A stretch of 64,000 nt of DNA from Planctomycetota bacterium (GTDB lineage: Bacteria; Planctomycetota; UBA1135; GCA-002686595): assembly GCA_028823345.1 (NCBI GenBank), contig JAPKBR010000001.1, positions 118,340 to 182,339 on the forward strand, written 5' to 3'. The notes under the pieces are model-generated. The model saw only the letters and a list, made by a program, of their open reading frames with translations. It was not told where the DNA came from and did no database searches. Each line of letters begins with the position of its first letter. Within the stretch, counting starts at the first letter, position 1. Of this stretch, positions 51,770 through 59,999 are shown in pieces. The translations under genes and the position numbers were made by a program.

Positions 51770-52788
51770 GCGATTCCCAGCGATCAGCACCCCTGCTCGA
51801 AGTCCGTGGCCTGAAAAAGCACTTCCCCGTGCGCAAGGGCCTTTTGAGTCGGGTGGTGGGGCAGGTCAAGGCTGTGGATGGCCTCGACTTCACCCTGGAG
51901 AGGGGCCAGACCCTGTCTCTGGTGGGCGAGTCGGGTTGTGGAAAGACCACAGCCGGGCGCACCATGTTGCGGCTCCTGGAGCCCACTGCGGGACAGGTGC
52001 TCTACCGGGCGGATCCCACTAGCGAGGCGGTTGATCTTTTCAATCTGCCCAAGAAAGAGATGCGCGCCCTCCGTCCGGACCTGCAGATCATTTTTCAAGA
52101 CCCCTACGCCAGCTTGAACCCGCGCATCACCGTGGGTAACGCGATTGCCGAGCCCCTCCTGGTGCACAAAATTGCCACGGGCAGCGAGGTAGAGGATCGT
52201 GTTGCAGCTTTACTCAAGCGTGTGGGCTTGCGGCCTGATGTGGCCAACCGTTTTCCCCATGAGTTTTCGGGAGGCCAACGTCAGCGAGTAGGGATTGCCC
52301 GGGCCCTGGCCTTGAGCCCCAAGCTGATTGTTTGTGACGAGGCGGTGAGCGCCCTGGACGTGTCCATCCAGGCCCAGGTGATCAACCTCCTGAAAGACTT
52401 GCAGGACGAGTTAGGTATCTCGTACCTGTTCATCGCTCACGATCTTTCGGTCGTGAAGTACATCTCGGACGCCTTGGCGGTGATGTACCTCGGTCGGATT
52501 GTTGAGAGCGGTTCAGCGGATCAGATTTTCAACGATCCTCAGCATCCCTACACCCGGGCGCTGCTCTCGGCCATTCCCCATGCGGATCCGAAGAAGCGCA
52601 GGCAGAGGATTCCCTTGACCGGAGAAATCCCCTCGCCTATTCATCCTCCCAGTGGCTGTCACTTTCACACCCGCTGCTCCCTGGCGGAGGATCGCTGCCG
52701 TCGGGATTGGCCCGAGAATGTGGCCCTTGGTGATGGCCATCAAGCCGCTTGCCATTTGGTCCAAGGCGCCAGCGTGACTGGGGCTTGA
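51766..52788 (+). CDS. Oligopeptide/dipeptide ABC transporter ATPase, OppF/DppF type (system 2)
   Basis: 340 residues. Walker A GESGCGKTT, FQDPYASLNPRITVGNAIAEPL, signature FSGGQRQRVGIARALA, Walker B LIVCDEAVSALDVS (Ala in place of the usual Pro after DE), switch His LFIAHDLSVV, and oligo_HPY with GCHFHTRCSLAEDRC. Final gene of the system 2 operon; the RegB-type kinase starts 125 bases downstream with its own promoter. Confidence 0.94.
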   Translation: MSDSQRSAPLLEVRGLKKHFPVRKGLLSRVVGQVKAVDGLDFTLERGQTLSLVGESGCGKTTAGRTMLRLLEPTAGQVLYRADPTSEAVDLFNLPKKEMRALRPDLQIIFQDPYASLNPRITVGNAIAEPLLVHKIATGSEVEDRVAALLKRVGLRPDVANRFPHEFSGGQRQRVGIARALALSPKLIVCDEAVSALDVSIQAQVINLLKDLQDELGISYLFIAHDLSVVKYISDALAVMYLGRIVESGSADQIFNDPQHPYTRALLSAIPHADPKKRRQRIPLTGEIPSPIHPPSGCHFHTRCSLAEDRCRRDWPENVALGDGHQAACHLVQGASVTGA

Positions 52789-52901
52789 GCCGGGCTTCGG
52801 GGGGCAAACCCGAGGCCTGCCCTTGAGTTCGATGGACTTGGTCAGGGTCACGTCTGGCCATGCTGGCGGGATCGGCCTACGTATGCGAGCACCCCAAGGA
52901 G

Positions 52902-52907
52902 TAGGAT
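52902..52907 (+). promoter_or_regulatory. -10 hexamer TAGGAT, predicted leaderless start of sensor kinase
   Basis: TAGGAT-aggccc-GTG, a gap of 6 before the GTG at 52914. Confidence 0.5.
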
Positions 52908-52913
52908 AGGCCC

Positions 52914-54227
52914 GTGCCTATTCCCTTGCCCCATGCCCTGGCGGAAGCTCGTTCCGTACGCCTCGGTTGGTTGATTGGCCTGCGCTGGCTGGCGGTTTTG
53001 GGTCAATTGGGCACGATTGCCGCCGTGACCCTCGGGTTTGGGATCGAAATCCCCCTGGTGCCCGTGGCCCTGGTGATCGCCACGGAAATTGCCTCCAACA
53101 TCGGCCTGCAAGGATGGAGTCACTTTCGGCGCAGACGCGGGCGGTTGCCCGGCCCTGCTTTGCTTGAGCAGCTGCAACTGTTGATCATGTTGTTCGACAC
53201 CGTCTTGCTGGTCTTTTTGCTGCAACTGACCGGGGGCCTCGACAATCCCTTTGCCGCGTTCTTGACCGTACACATTGTGATGGCCGCAGTGCTCTTGTCC
53301 CGGCCCCTCGCCTTTGCGGGGACGGGTTTTGCAGTGATCTGTTTGGTGGTGCTGGCTTTGACCCATAGGCCCCTGGAAGAGCTGGCGAGCAACGCGGACT
53401 TGCGCCAGCTCGGGCATGGGGTGGCGCTCGCCATGACCATGGGGGTGTCGGCGTATTTTGTGACCCGCGTGACCCGTGCCCTGGCGCGCCAGTCGGAGGA
53501 GTTGACCCGCGAACGCGAGTCTCAAGCGCGGGCGGAGCGCCTTGAAGCCCTGGGTACCTTGGCTGCCGGTGCCGCCCATGAATTGGCATCCCCCCTTTCC
53601 ACCATCGCAGTGGTGGCCAAGGACTTGGCGGGGCGAGTTGAGAAAAAAGCGGGTGACGCGGAAGACGTTGAGGATGCGCGCTTGATTCGCGCGGAAGTGG
53701 CGCGCTGCAGGCGGATCTTGGACCGCATGAGCATGGAATCTGGCGAGCGTGCTGGAGAGGCTTGGGTTTCCCTGAGCCTTGGGGAAATCTTGGATGCGAC
53801 TCTAGAGGAGTTGCCTACTCCCGATCGGGTGGATGTGGAGATTGCTCCCACCCATGAGAAACTCATGGCCCGCGTGCCAAGGGAGGCCCTGACCATGGCG
53901 CTGCGCAATTTACTCTCCAATGCCCTGGATGCTTCTCCCCCGTTGAGCAGCGTGCTCTTCAGCGTTCGGTTGTTGGACGAAGGCTATGAGTTTGTGGTGC
54001 AGGACCGAGGAGTGGGCATGGACTCCGAGGGCTTGAGGCGCGCCACCGATCCGTTCTTCACCACCAAGGAAGTGGGAAAGGGCATGGGGCTCGGGCTCTT
54101 TCTGGCCCGCAGCATTGCTGAGCGCCTGGGGGGCTCCCTGCGCTTCGAATCCGAGGTGGGCAGGGGCACCACCGTGCGCCTTGGCCTGTCCTTCGACCCA
54201 AGTTCCGATTCCTTCACAGGTGGTTGA
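52914..54227 (+). CDS. regB: RegB/PrrB/ActS-type redox-sensing histidine kinase
   Basis: 437 residues with six probable membrane segments (about 18-180), a short linker and a complete kinase core. The RegB quinone-site signature GGxxNPF is present as GGLDNPF (107-113). The H-box reads AAGAAHELASPLSTI with phospho-acceptor His222, and a cysteine in EVARCRRILDRMS (Cys265) occupies the place of the redox-active cysteine of Rhodobacter RegB. The ATP-binding domain has LRNLLSNALDASPP, DRGVGM and GKGMGLGLFLARSI. Paired with a RegA-type regulator 33 bases downstream. Likely senses the quinone pool or thiol redox state to control respiratory or energy genes. Confidence 0.88.
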   Translation: MPIPLPHALAEARSVRLGWLIGLRWLAVLGQLGTIAAVTLGFGIEIPLVPVALVIATEIASNIGLQGWSHFRRRRGRLPGPALLEQLQLLIMLFDTVLLVFLLQLTGGLDNPFAAFLTVHIVMAAVLLSRPLAFAGTGFAVICLVVLALTHRPLEELASNADLRQLGHGVALAMTMGVSAYFVTRVTRALARQSEELTRERESQARAERLEALGTLAAGAAHELASPLSTIAVVAKDLAGRVEKKAGDAEDVEDARLIRAEVARCRRILDRMSMESGERAGEAWVSLSLGEILDATLEELPTPDRVDVEIAPTHEKLMARVPREALTMALRNLLSNALDASPPLSSVLFSVRLLDEGYEFVVQDRGVGMDSEGLRRATDPFFTTKEVGKGMGLGLFLARSIAERLGGSLRFESEVGRGTTVRLGLSFDPSSDSFTGG

Positions 54228-54253
54228 GGCTTGGGCGCATGGACCTGTAGAAT
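54224..54253 (+). promoter_or_regulatory. Full promoter TTGAGG-18-TAGAAT before regA
   Basis: TTGAGG (54224-54229), an 18-base spacer and TAGAAT (54248-54253), which ends 6 bases before the ATG at 54260. It gives a leaderless transcript independent of the kinase gene and is the only member of the set with a plausible -35. The -35 overlaps the regB stop. Confidence 0.5.
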
Positions 54254-54259
54254 GACCCC

Positions 54260-54832
54260 ATGCCTGCTGATTCTGAGCCGAACCCCGTGGAACCGGGCGA
54301 TCTCCTTTTAGTGGATGACGATGTGGTTCTGCGTGAACGCTTGGCCAAGGCATTCCGTTCCCGTGGCTTTGAGGTGCGCACGGCGGGGGGCTATGACGAG
54401 GCCCTTGACCTCGCCCGGGATCTGGCTCCGGATTACGCGGTGGTGGACCTGCGCATGCCAGGGCGCTCTGGACTGGAGTTGGTTCAAGCCTTGCACACGG
54501 AAGAGCCTGGCACGCGCATTCTGGTGCTCTCCGGCTATGGCAGCATTTCCACCGCGGTGGAAGCAGTGCGATTGGGCGCGCTGAACTTTGTGCCCAAGCC
54601 CGCTGATGCGGACGACCTGATCGCAGCCTTCCAACGGGGCGACCGTCCGGATCCGGGGGTGACCACCGAGGACTACAGCGCGCCGTCTCTGGCACGCACG
54701 GAGTGGGAGCACATTCAACGGGTGCTGCGGGACAGTGGGGGGAATATCTCCGAGACCGCAAGACGCCTGGGAATCCACCGGCGATCACTGCAGCGCAAGT
54801 TGCAACGGGATGCGCCGCCCGAGTGTTCCTGA
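54260..54832 (+). CDS. regA: RegA/PrrA/ActR-type response regulator
   Basis: 190 residues, the compact RegA length. Receiver domain with acidic pocket DD (19-21), phospho-acceptor Asp63 in VVDLRMPGRSG and conserved Lys113 in VPKPADADD; a short linker; and a Fis-type helix-turn-helix at about 148-183 (EWEHIQRVLRDSGGNISETARRLGIHRRSLQRKL), very close to the RegA/PrrA DNA-binding domain. With the adjacent RegB-type kinase it forms a global redox two-component system. Its own promoter suggests it can be made separately from the kinase. Confidence 0.93.
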   Translation: MPADSEPNPVEPGDLLLVDDDVVLRERLAKAFRSRGFEVRTAGGYDEALDLARDLAPDYAVVDLRMPGRSGLELVQALHTEEPGTRILVLSGYGSISTAVEAVRLGALNFVPKPADADDLIAAFQRGDRPDPGVTTEDYSAPSLARTEWEHIQRVLRDSGGNISETARRLGIHRRSLQRKLQRDAPPECS

Positions 54833-54862
54833 GGTCCAGGCCTGGGACAGGCAGAGAGACAC

Positions 54863-54904
54863 AAATACACGGTGGAGTTGGTAATCCAACTTCACCGTGT
54901 ATTT
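54863..54904. terminator. Strong bidirectional rho-independent terminator
   Basis: AAATACACGGTGGAGTTGG-taat-CCAACTTCACCGTGTATTT: a 19-base-pair stem with one G-U pair, followed by TTTTTG on the plus strand and with an A-rich 5' side that serves as T tract on the minus strand. It lies between the convergent regA and sodB genes. Confidence 0.9.
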
Positions 54905-54926
54905 TTGCGCAGTGTATTTTTGCGCC
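54897..54926 (+). repeat. Two tandem 15-base units at the terminator
   Basis: GTGTATTTTTGCGCA is followed directly by GTGTATTTTTGCGCC (14 of 15 identical). The first unit includes the descending arm and T tract of the terminator, so the T tract is duplicated. Confidence 0.85.
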
Positions 54927-55016
54927 GTGACTCCGGCGGCCCGTGAATCAAATGGCTCTACGCGAGATGAAACTTAACGGTACGGGCAAGTGCTTCTGCC
55001 CGCTTAGCCTGCTCAC

Positions 55017-55598
55017 TCAGCCAGCCCAGTTAGCAGTGGCGAATTCCCAGTTGGCGTGGCTCCAGAAGCCGGCCAGGTAGACGGGCCGGGCGTTACGGTG
55101 GTCCACGTAGTAGGCGTGCTCCCAAACATCAGCGGTCAGGAGAGGGGTGTCCCCGTCGGTGAGGGGGCAGCCCGCATTGGACATGGCGCTGATGGCGAGG
55201 GATCCGTCGCTCTTCTTCACAAGCCAGGCCCAGCCGCTGCCAAAGAGGGTGGCGGCTGCCTTGGTGAATTGCTCTTGGAAGCTTTCCAGTGAACCGAAGG
55301 AGGAGTTGATCGCCGCAAGGAAATCTCCAGAGGGGCCGTCGCCGCCCGCGGGGCGCAGGCAGTTCCAGAAGAAGGAGTGGTTGTAGTGCTGGGCCGCGTT
55401 GTTGAACATGCCACCTTCGCTCTTGCAAACGATGTCTTCCAGGGATGCATCCGCGAGGGCATTGCCTTCGAGCAGATTGTTCAGGTTCTTCACATAGGTT
55501 GCGTGGTGCTTGCCATGGTGATAAGAGAAGGTCTCGGGGCTCATCCAGGGCTCGAGGGCGTCACTTGCGAAGGGCAGGTCGGGGAGGGTGTGGGACAT
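55017..55598 (-). CDS. sodB: Iron superoxide dismutase
   Basis: Dismutates superoxide; cytoplasmic, since no signal peptide is present. 193 residues, standard length. Metal ligands by position are His27 (YHHGKHH), His74 (HYNHSFFW), Asp157 and His161 (DVWEHAYY). Gln70 in NNAAQHYNHSFFWNCLRP and the segment SNAGCPLTDGDTPLLT are the pattern of Fe enzymes rather than Mn enzymes. Monocistronic by context: a terminator lies downstream and a HAD gene upstream. No clear promoter hexamer is seen close to the ATG. Confidence 0.95.
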   Translation of the reverse strand: MSHTLPDLPFASDALEPWMSPETFSYHHGKHHATYVKNLNNLLEGNALADASLEDIVCKSEGGMFNNAAQHYNHSFFWNCLRPAGGDGPSGDFLAAINSSFGSLESFQEQFTKAAATLFGSGWAWLVKKSDGSLAISAMSNAGCPLTDGDTPLLTADVWEHAYYVDHRNARPVYLAGFWSHANWEFATANWAG

Positions 55599-55727
55599 GG
55601 GAATGCTGGGATCAGGGGTTAATGCCGGGGGGCAGGGTCGTGCGCCGCGGCGCGTTGTCCCGGGATCATAGGATGCACCGGGGGAGACATGGATCGGGCT
55701 CTCTGGAATCGGAGCCCAGTTTTCGGC

Positions 55728-56471
55728 CTAGGGCCGTGGAACCTCGAACTGGGGAACGTCGAGGCCGTACTCAGATCGCAGGATCGTGGCCAATTCTTGG
55801 AACTCTTGGATTCGATGGGAAGGCTTGATCGCAAGATCCTGGCCTTCTTTCGCCGTGCGGTAAATCCAGGCGGTACGCATTCCCAGGCTCTTGGGCGGGG
55901 CAATGTCGTGGCTCAGGGAGTCGCCCACATGCATGGCCTCTTCGGGAGCCACGCCAATCGCGCGCAGGGCGGCCTGGTAGAGTTTAGGGTTGGGCTTGGC
56001 GATGCCCAGCTGGTCCGAGATGAAGATCGCGTTGGAGTTCAGGTGGGGTAGGAGTCCGAGACGAACAATTTTCTCCGCTTGCTTGGCCGTCAAGCCGTGG
56101 GTCACCACCCCGGTGATCAGGCCCGCTTCCCGCACGGCCTTGAGGAACGGGATCGCATCGGGGAAGGGCAGCAGGTCCCGGAATTTTGTGTCGTGATAGC
56201 CTGCCACACCCGCGGCCACGATCAAGGCCGGGTTGGTGCGCACCTGAGCGGCGAGGGGCAAGCGCATGAGGAGCTTGTCAAAGTGCTGACTGTAGTTTGA
56301 GCTGAACTCCCGGATGACCTCTTGCAGTTCGGAGTAAACCGTCTCCTCATCCATCTTAAGCCCCGCTTCTACCATGGCGCGCACAGCATTACGGCGCGCC
56401 TTGGAGGCAAAGGTTGTAGTCGAGAAAAGGGTGTCGTCGACGTCGAATAGGATTGCGCGGAGAGGTTGCAT
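55728..56471 (-). CDS. HAD superfamily (subfamily IA) hydrolase
   Basis: 247 residues. Motif I is FDVDDTLFST with the nucleophile and acid aspartates, motif II VVTHG, motif III Lys in GIAKPNPKLYQAALRAIGV, motif IV GDSLSHDI. The cap is alpha-helical (about 20-95). Resembles haloacid-dehalogenase/phosphoglycolate phosphatase-like proteins of subfamily IA; the substrate cannot be named. TATCCT lies 9 bases upstream of the ATG, close to but slightly wider than the leaderless spacing seen elsewhere. Confidence 0.85.
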   Translation of the reverse strand: MQPLRAILFDVDDTLFSTTTFASKARRNAVRAMVEAGLKMDEETVYSELQEVIREFSSNYSQHFDKLLMRLPLAAQVRTNPALIVAAGVAGYHDTKFRDLLPFPDAIPFLKAVREAGLITGVVTHGLTAKQAEKIVRLGLLPHLNSNAIFISDQLGIAKPNPKLYQAALRAIGVAPEEAMHVGDSLSHDIAPPKSLGMRTAWIYRTAKEGQDLAIKPSHRIQEFQELATILRSEYGLDVPQFEVPRP

Positions 56472-56480
56472 GGCCCTAAG

Positions 56481-56486
56481 AGGATA
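56481..56486 (-). promoter_or_regulatory. Candidate -10 TATCCT before the HAD gene
   Basis: TATCCT-cttagggcc-ATG on the minus strand, a gap of 9. The predicted leader would be 2-3 bases at most. Confidence 0.4.
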
Positions 56487-56570
56487 GCGGCTGGGGATGC
56501 CGATGGGGGGCAGCCGTGGGATCCTAGATCCGGGAGGCAGGGGAGCGGAAGGGAGTGGGGCCCATAGAAA

Positions 56571-56607
56571 AGCGGCCCAGTCATCCCCGAGAGGAAACTG
56601 GGCCGCT
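56571..56607 (-). terminator. Rho-independent terminator after the secretin gene
   Basis: A perfect 11-base-pair stem AGCGGCCCAGT / ACTGGGCCGCT with a 15-base loop. On the minus strand the stem is followed by TTTTCTAT. It lies about 50 bases past the secretin stop. Confidence 0.75.
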
Positions 56608-56658
56608 GATTTATGGCAGTGAGCTGCCCCCTTGCGGAGGTAAGTCGCTGTTCAGGGG

Positions 56659-59328
56659 TCAGTGCTGGGTCTCGAGCTTAGTCTTGACCTGCTCGCGGAT
56701 GTCGGTGATTTGGGCCCGAATCAGAATCATCAGGCTCTCACGCTCATCGTTGTAGCCCTCTTGCTTGAAGAGGAAGCCTATGAGGGGAATCTCGGAAATC
56801 CAAGGCACCGAGGCCCGGCGTTCCACCGTGCGGATGTCCGAGATGCCGCCCAGCAGAATCGAACCACCGTCGGGAATTACCGCCGAGGTGTTGATGCTCT
56901 GGACCTGCAACTCGGGCAACTCGAAGTTGACCGGGCTGGTGTTGCCACCAAGGGTAGTAGAGATGTTGCGCACGTTGACTACCTTGGCGACCGTGGGTTG
57001 GATCTCGAGGGTCAGGTACTGGCGGTTCTCGTGGATCGTAGGGCGCACGTCAAGCACGACACCTTCGATGAGAACGTTGACCTGGGGGTCAGCAACAGCC
57101 TGGAACTGAGCGACTTCCACGTCGAAGTCCTGGATGTAGGCCTTCTGCAAGACAACCGCCACGTATGCCCGTTGGGTGTCGTTGACACTCAGGGTCTGGG
57201 AGTTGACCAACTCAAAGGTGCTCGATTTCTCGATGGCCCGTAGGACCATGTTGATCTCGGCATCATCAAGGAAATCCATCTGGAACGTCATACCGCCGAT
57301 GGTGTTGAGCGCACCGCCAAGGGCCGTGCCGAAGAAGTTCTCCGTGCGGCCTCGGAAGTCGCCGTCGTTGCCATCGTCGAAGAAGAAGCCGGAGGAGGGG
57401 GGGCCAGCGGCGTTCGAGCCATCTGAGCCCGTGCCGCCGTTATCCAGTCCACGGGAGGACATGTCCTCGAGGCCGTTCTGCACGTCGGCCAGATCGACTC
57501 CGTCGTTGCCACGGAAGTCCACGCCGATCTCTTGGATCCAAGAGTCGCCCACGGACATGAAGCGTGACTCGATGGTCACCATGGAGGAGTTGAAGCTACG
57601 CAAGTCTTCGAGGAAGGCTTGCACTTGTCCTTGTACCTCAACCGAGTGGCTGATCAGGATGCCGCCTTCGGAAGGCTCGATGGAAACGCCATCAGCCTCC
57701 CAGGAACCAACCGCGATGTTCTCCTGAATGATGGTGGCCAGGTCGTCGATTTCGATCAGGCGCTGGGTCTCCAGTACGCCGCCGAAGGGGCCGCCGCCGT
57801 CCTCGTCTTCCAGTGCGTCGAGTAGGCGCAATTGGTCGATCCGGGGGCCGGTGAAGTCGGTCAGGCCCATGATCAGGTCCTGAACGTCGTGGTAGTAAGG
57901 CTGGGGCGCGCCGCGGGCCTTGTCAGTGGTGGTGACGATCACCGCTTCGTGACGAACGGTCCAGGTCACCTCTTCGCCGCCCACTTCGCAAAGGAAGTTG
58001 AGGGCTTGCTCGACGGTGATCGGGTTGGGGAAGTTCACGTCAAACACAGCGCCGGCGCTGAGAACCGCGTCTTCCGCAGCGGGATCCACAAGGATCGGCA
58101 GCTGGGTGTAGTCGGCAATGATGCGGATCAGGGGGGAGATTTCCTCTTCCCCTTCAATGCCCGGCAAGACCACGGTGGTCTTGCGTAGCAGGGCGCGCAG
58201 TTCTTGCTCTTCGGCGGAGACCTTGGTGGAAAGGTCCAGACCACGGCGACTCTTGCGAAGCGTAGTGATCCGACGCCATTCGTCCTTACCCGGCATGGTC
58301 ACGTTGTCCGTGTGGGGGATCGTGAGGGCGGCGAGACTTTCGCGCCATCGGGCGAATTGCTCCGCCTTCTCGGTGATGTAAGTCTCGCTTGCCTGATTGC
58401 GTCCGGCGGTGAAGGCTGCTTCGCGGATGTCGTAGGCAGTCTTGTTGCGGGGGTCCATTTCGAGGGCTTGGTCGGCCAGGTCCACCGCATCATCGAAGCG
58501 GCGCAACTCAAAAGCTTGGGATGCGCGGGCCACCATGTTGCGGGTGATCGCTGCACCGCGTTCGCGTTCGGCGGCCTCGGCTGAGCGGATGGCGTCGAAG
58601 GCAGCCTGCTCGGCGTTGTTGCGTTGGGCTTCGGTGTAGGCCATGCGTTCGGAGCGAGCGCGCTCAAGGAGCCCGTCCACTTCGCCTGACATGCCATCCC
58701 AGTTAATTCCCTGGGGGGCGCGGGCCACAGAAACCTGGGCCAAGGAGAGCTCGGCCACGGCCTTGTCGTAGTCACCACGGGAGAGGGCCAGCTTGCCCCG
58801 ATCCAGAAGATCTTGCGCGTCGGACTTGAGCTGCTCAATGCGTAGTTGCCACTCGTCGGTGAGCATTCGGGAGACCGTTCGGAAGTCCCCGTTCGGGTCT
58901 CCCAAGAGGCTGGCGATTTCCGCAGCCAAGGTCTGAACACCGTGATCGTCCGGGGCCAGTTCGAGGGCGCCGGAAAGTTCACGGGCTGCGTCACGCAGAC
59001 GACCGTTTTCTTTGAGGTGGCGTGCCTCGTCCACGTGCATTTCCACGATCAGGGCGCGCGCCTCTCGGCGTGCCTCCTGACGGGCACCAGCATCCTGGAG
59101 GGGGTCATCCTGCATTTCGGCGAACGAAGTTCGGCGGGCGCTGGAAGCGTTGGTGGCGCTGGGTTGATTTTTTGCACCTACAGCAGCATCCACAACAGCA
59201 CCGGCCTCGTTGGCTGTGGTGCTGCTGGTTGCGCTGAGATCGGTGCTAGAGGAGGGCGCAGCGCAAGCTGCGACGAACAGGAGGGATAGCGTTATCGTTC
59301 CGGCGGACCGCATACGGGGGAGCCTCAT
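56659..59328 (-). CDS. Lipoprotein secretin with helical TPR-like N-terminus (GspD/PilQ superfamily)
   Basis: 889 residues from ATG 59328. Lipoprotein signal (SLLFVAAC) and a Ser/Thr-rich linker, then an Ala/Glu/Arg-rich helical region (about 70-310) with TPR-like helices (GKLALSRGDYDKAVAELSLAQ, RFDDAVDLADQALEMDPRNKTAYDIREA). An STN/N-domain region (PLIRIIADYTQLPILVDP, VTVEQALNFLCEVGGEE) leads to the beta-barrel secretin domain, which ends in INTSAVIPDGGSILLGGI and VPWISEIPLIGFLFK, the family signature. It forms an outer-membrane gate for protein export, pili or DNA uptake. No secretion ATPase or pilin gene is adjacent, so the system it serves is unknown. Confidence 0.85.
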   Translation of the reverse strand: MRLPRMRSAGTITLSLLFVAACAAPSSSTDLSATSSTTANEAGAVVDAAVGAKNQPSATNASSARRTSFAEMQDDPLQDAGARQEARREARALIVEMHVDEARHLKENGRLRDAARELSGALELAPDDHGVQTLAAEIASLLGDPNGDFRTVSRMLTDEWQLRIEQLKSDAQDLLDRGKLALSRGDYDKAVAELSLAQVSVARAPQGINWDGMSGEVDGLLERARSERMAYTEAQRNNAEQAAFDAIRSAEAAERERGAAITRNMVARASQAFELRRFDDAVDLADQALEMDPRNKTAYDIREAAFTAGRNQASETYITEKAEQFARWRESLAALTIPHTDNVTMPGKDEWRRITTLRKSRRGLDLSTKVSAEEQELRALLRKTTVVLPGIEGEEEISPLIRIIADYTQLPILVDPAAEDAVLSAGAVFDVNFPNPITVEQALNFLCEVGGEEVTWTVRHEAVIVTTTDKARGAPQPYYHDVQDLIMGLTDFTGPRIDQLRLLDALEDEDGGGPFGGVLETQRLIEIDDLATIIQENIAVGSWEADGVSIEPSEGGILISHSVEVQGQVQAFLEDLRSFNSSMVTIESRFMSVGDSWIQEIGVDFRGNDGVDLADVQNGLEDMSSRGLDNGGTGSDGSNAAGPPSSGFFFDDGNDGDFRGRTENFFGTALGGALNTIGGMTFQMDFLDDAEINMVLRAIEKSSTFELVNSQTLSVNDTQRAYVAVVLQKAYIQDFDVEVAQFQAVADPQVNVLIEGVVLDVRPTIHENRQYLTLEIQPTVAKVVNVRNISTTLGGNTSPVNFELPELQVQSINTSAVIPDGGSILLGGISDIRTVERRASVPWISEIPLIGFLFKQEGYNDERESLMILIRAQITDIREQVKTKLETQH

Positions 59329-59360
59329 GGAAGAGGAACGTGGGAAAGGGGGGGGGATGA

Positions 59361-59396
59361 CCGCTCGGGAGCGGAGTGTGTGGTCTACCCCACACA
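59361..59396. promoter_or_regulatory. Two palindromes upstream of the secretin gene
   Basis: CCGCTC-gg-GAGCGG (59361-59374) and TGTGTGG-tctacc-CCACACA (59377-59396) lie 33-68 bases upstream of the ATG. The second encloses TAGACC on the minus strand, a -10 candidate, so it could be an operator. Confidence 0.4.
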
Positions 59397-59910
59397 TCAG
59401 CGTGGGCTACACCATTCCTCAAGAGGCCTCGAAGATCCCTGTCAGGGGTTGCGGGGCCGATTGTGGAGGCGAGAGGATAGCCGAATCACAGCCGGGGTGT
59501 CCAAGGCTGGGGCAGCAAAATATCCACTAGTTTCTGGGTCTGTGGGCGCACCGGTTGGGGACCCCCTACCCGGGATTCCCCTTGGTCTTGAGCCGGGACG
59601 GGAATTCTGGGGACAGGAACGGCTGCAATGGGCAACAGCACCCCGGAGGATCTGGGTGTGGGGGGGGGAGGGGCACTGGGTAGAGAGGGCCTGAAGTGGG
59701 TGCCTAGGCCCTCTATGGGCAGACTGTGAGCCTCAGCCTGAGGGGCCTTTCCCGGCCGGACAGCCCCCATGTGAGAGATTCTCCAGGGGTGCAGGGGTGT
59801 CTTGGCCCATGGACGAGCAGGGGTAGGGCTGGACCCACTTGGTTCCTGCTCCCTGGGCGGCAAAACGGAGACAAACAAGCGACCCCGCTCTGGTGGGACT
59901 CTGTTTGTGC

Positions 59911-59955
59911 ACGCAAAAAGGGCCGCAGGAAATCATCCTGCGGCCCTTTTTGCGT
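59911..59955. terminator. Perfect 20-base-pair bidirectional terminator
   Basis: ACGCAAAAAGGGCCGCAGGA-aatca-TCCTGCGGCCCTTTTTGCGT: the arms are exact complements, with A5/T5 tracts built into the stem so that it can work on either strand. It lies 45 bases after the ExbD stop and separates the Tol/Exb operon from the secretin gene. Confidence 0.93.
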
Positions 59956-59999
59956 ACCAACCTGGACGAGATGCCCGGTGTGGAGTCCCTTTTAGCTGA

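Larger units (their letters stand above)
59329..59999. other. Intergenic region upstream of the secretin gene
   Basis: 671 bases without a convincing gene. It contains two adjacent palindromes near 59361-59396, two runs of nine Gs (59348-59356 and 59660-59668), and the terminator at 59911-59955. Short ORFs over it are proline/arginine-rich and overlap on both strands, as expected for GC-rich noncoding DNA. Confidence 0.55.

Noticed and set aside
59348-59356. Runs of nine Gs as possible G-quadruplex sites (also 59660-59668)
   Set aside because: Single runs without four spaced G-tracts; not enough to support a quadruplex call.
59380-59878. Two opposing ORFs upstream of the secretin gene
   Set aside because: Low-complexity, overlapping on both strands, no start signals; they cover a region with palindromes.
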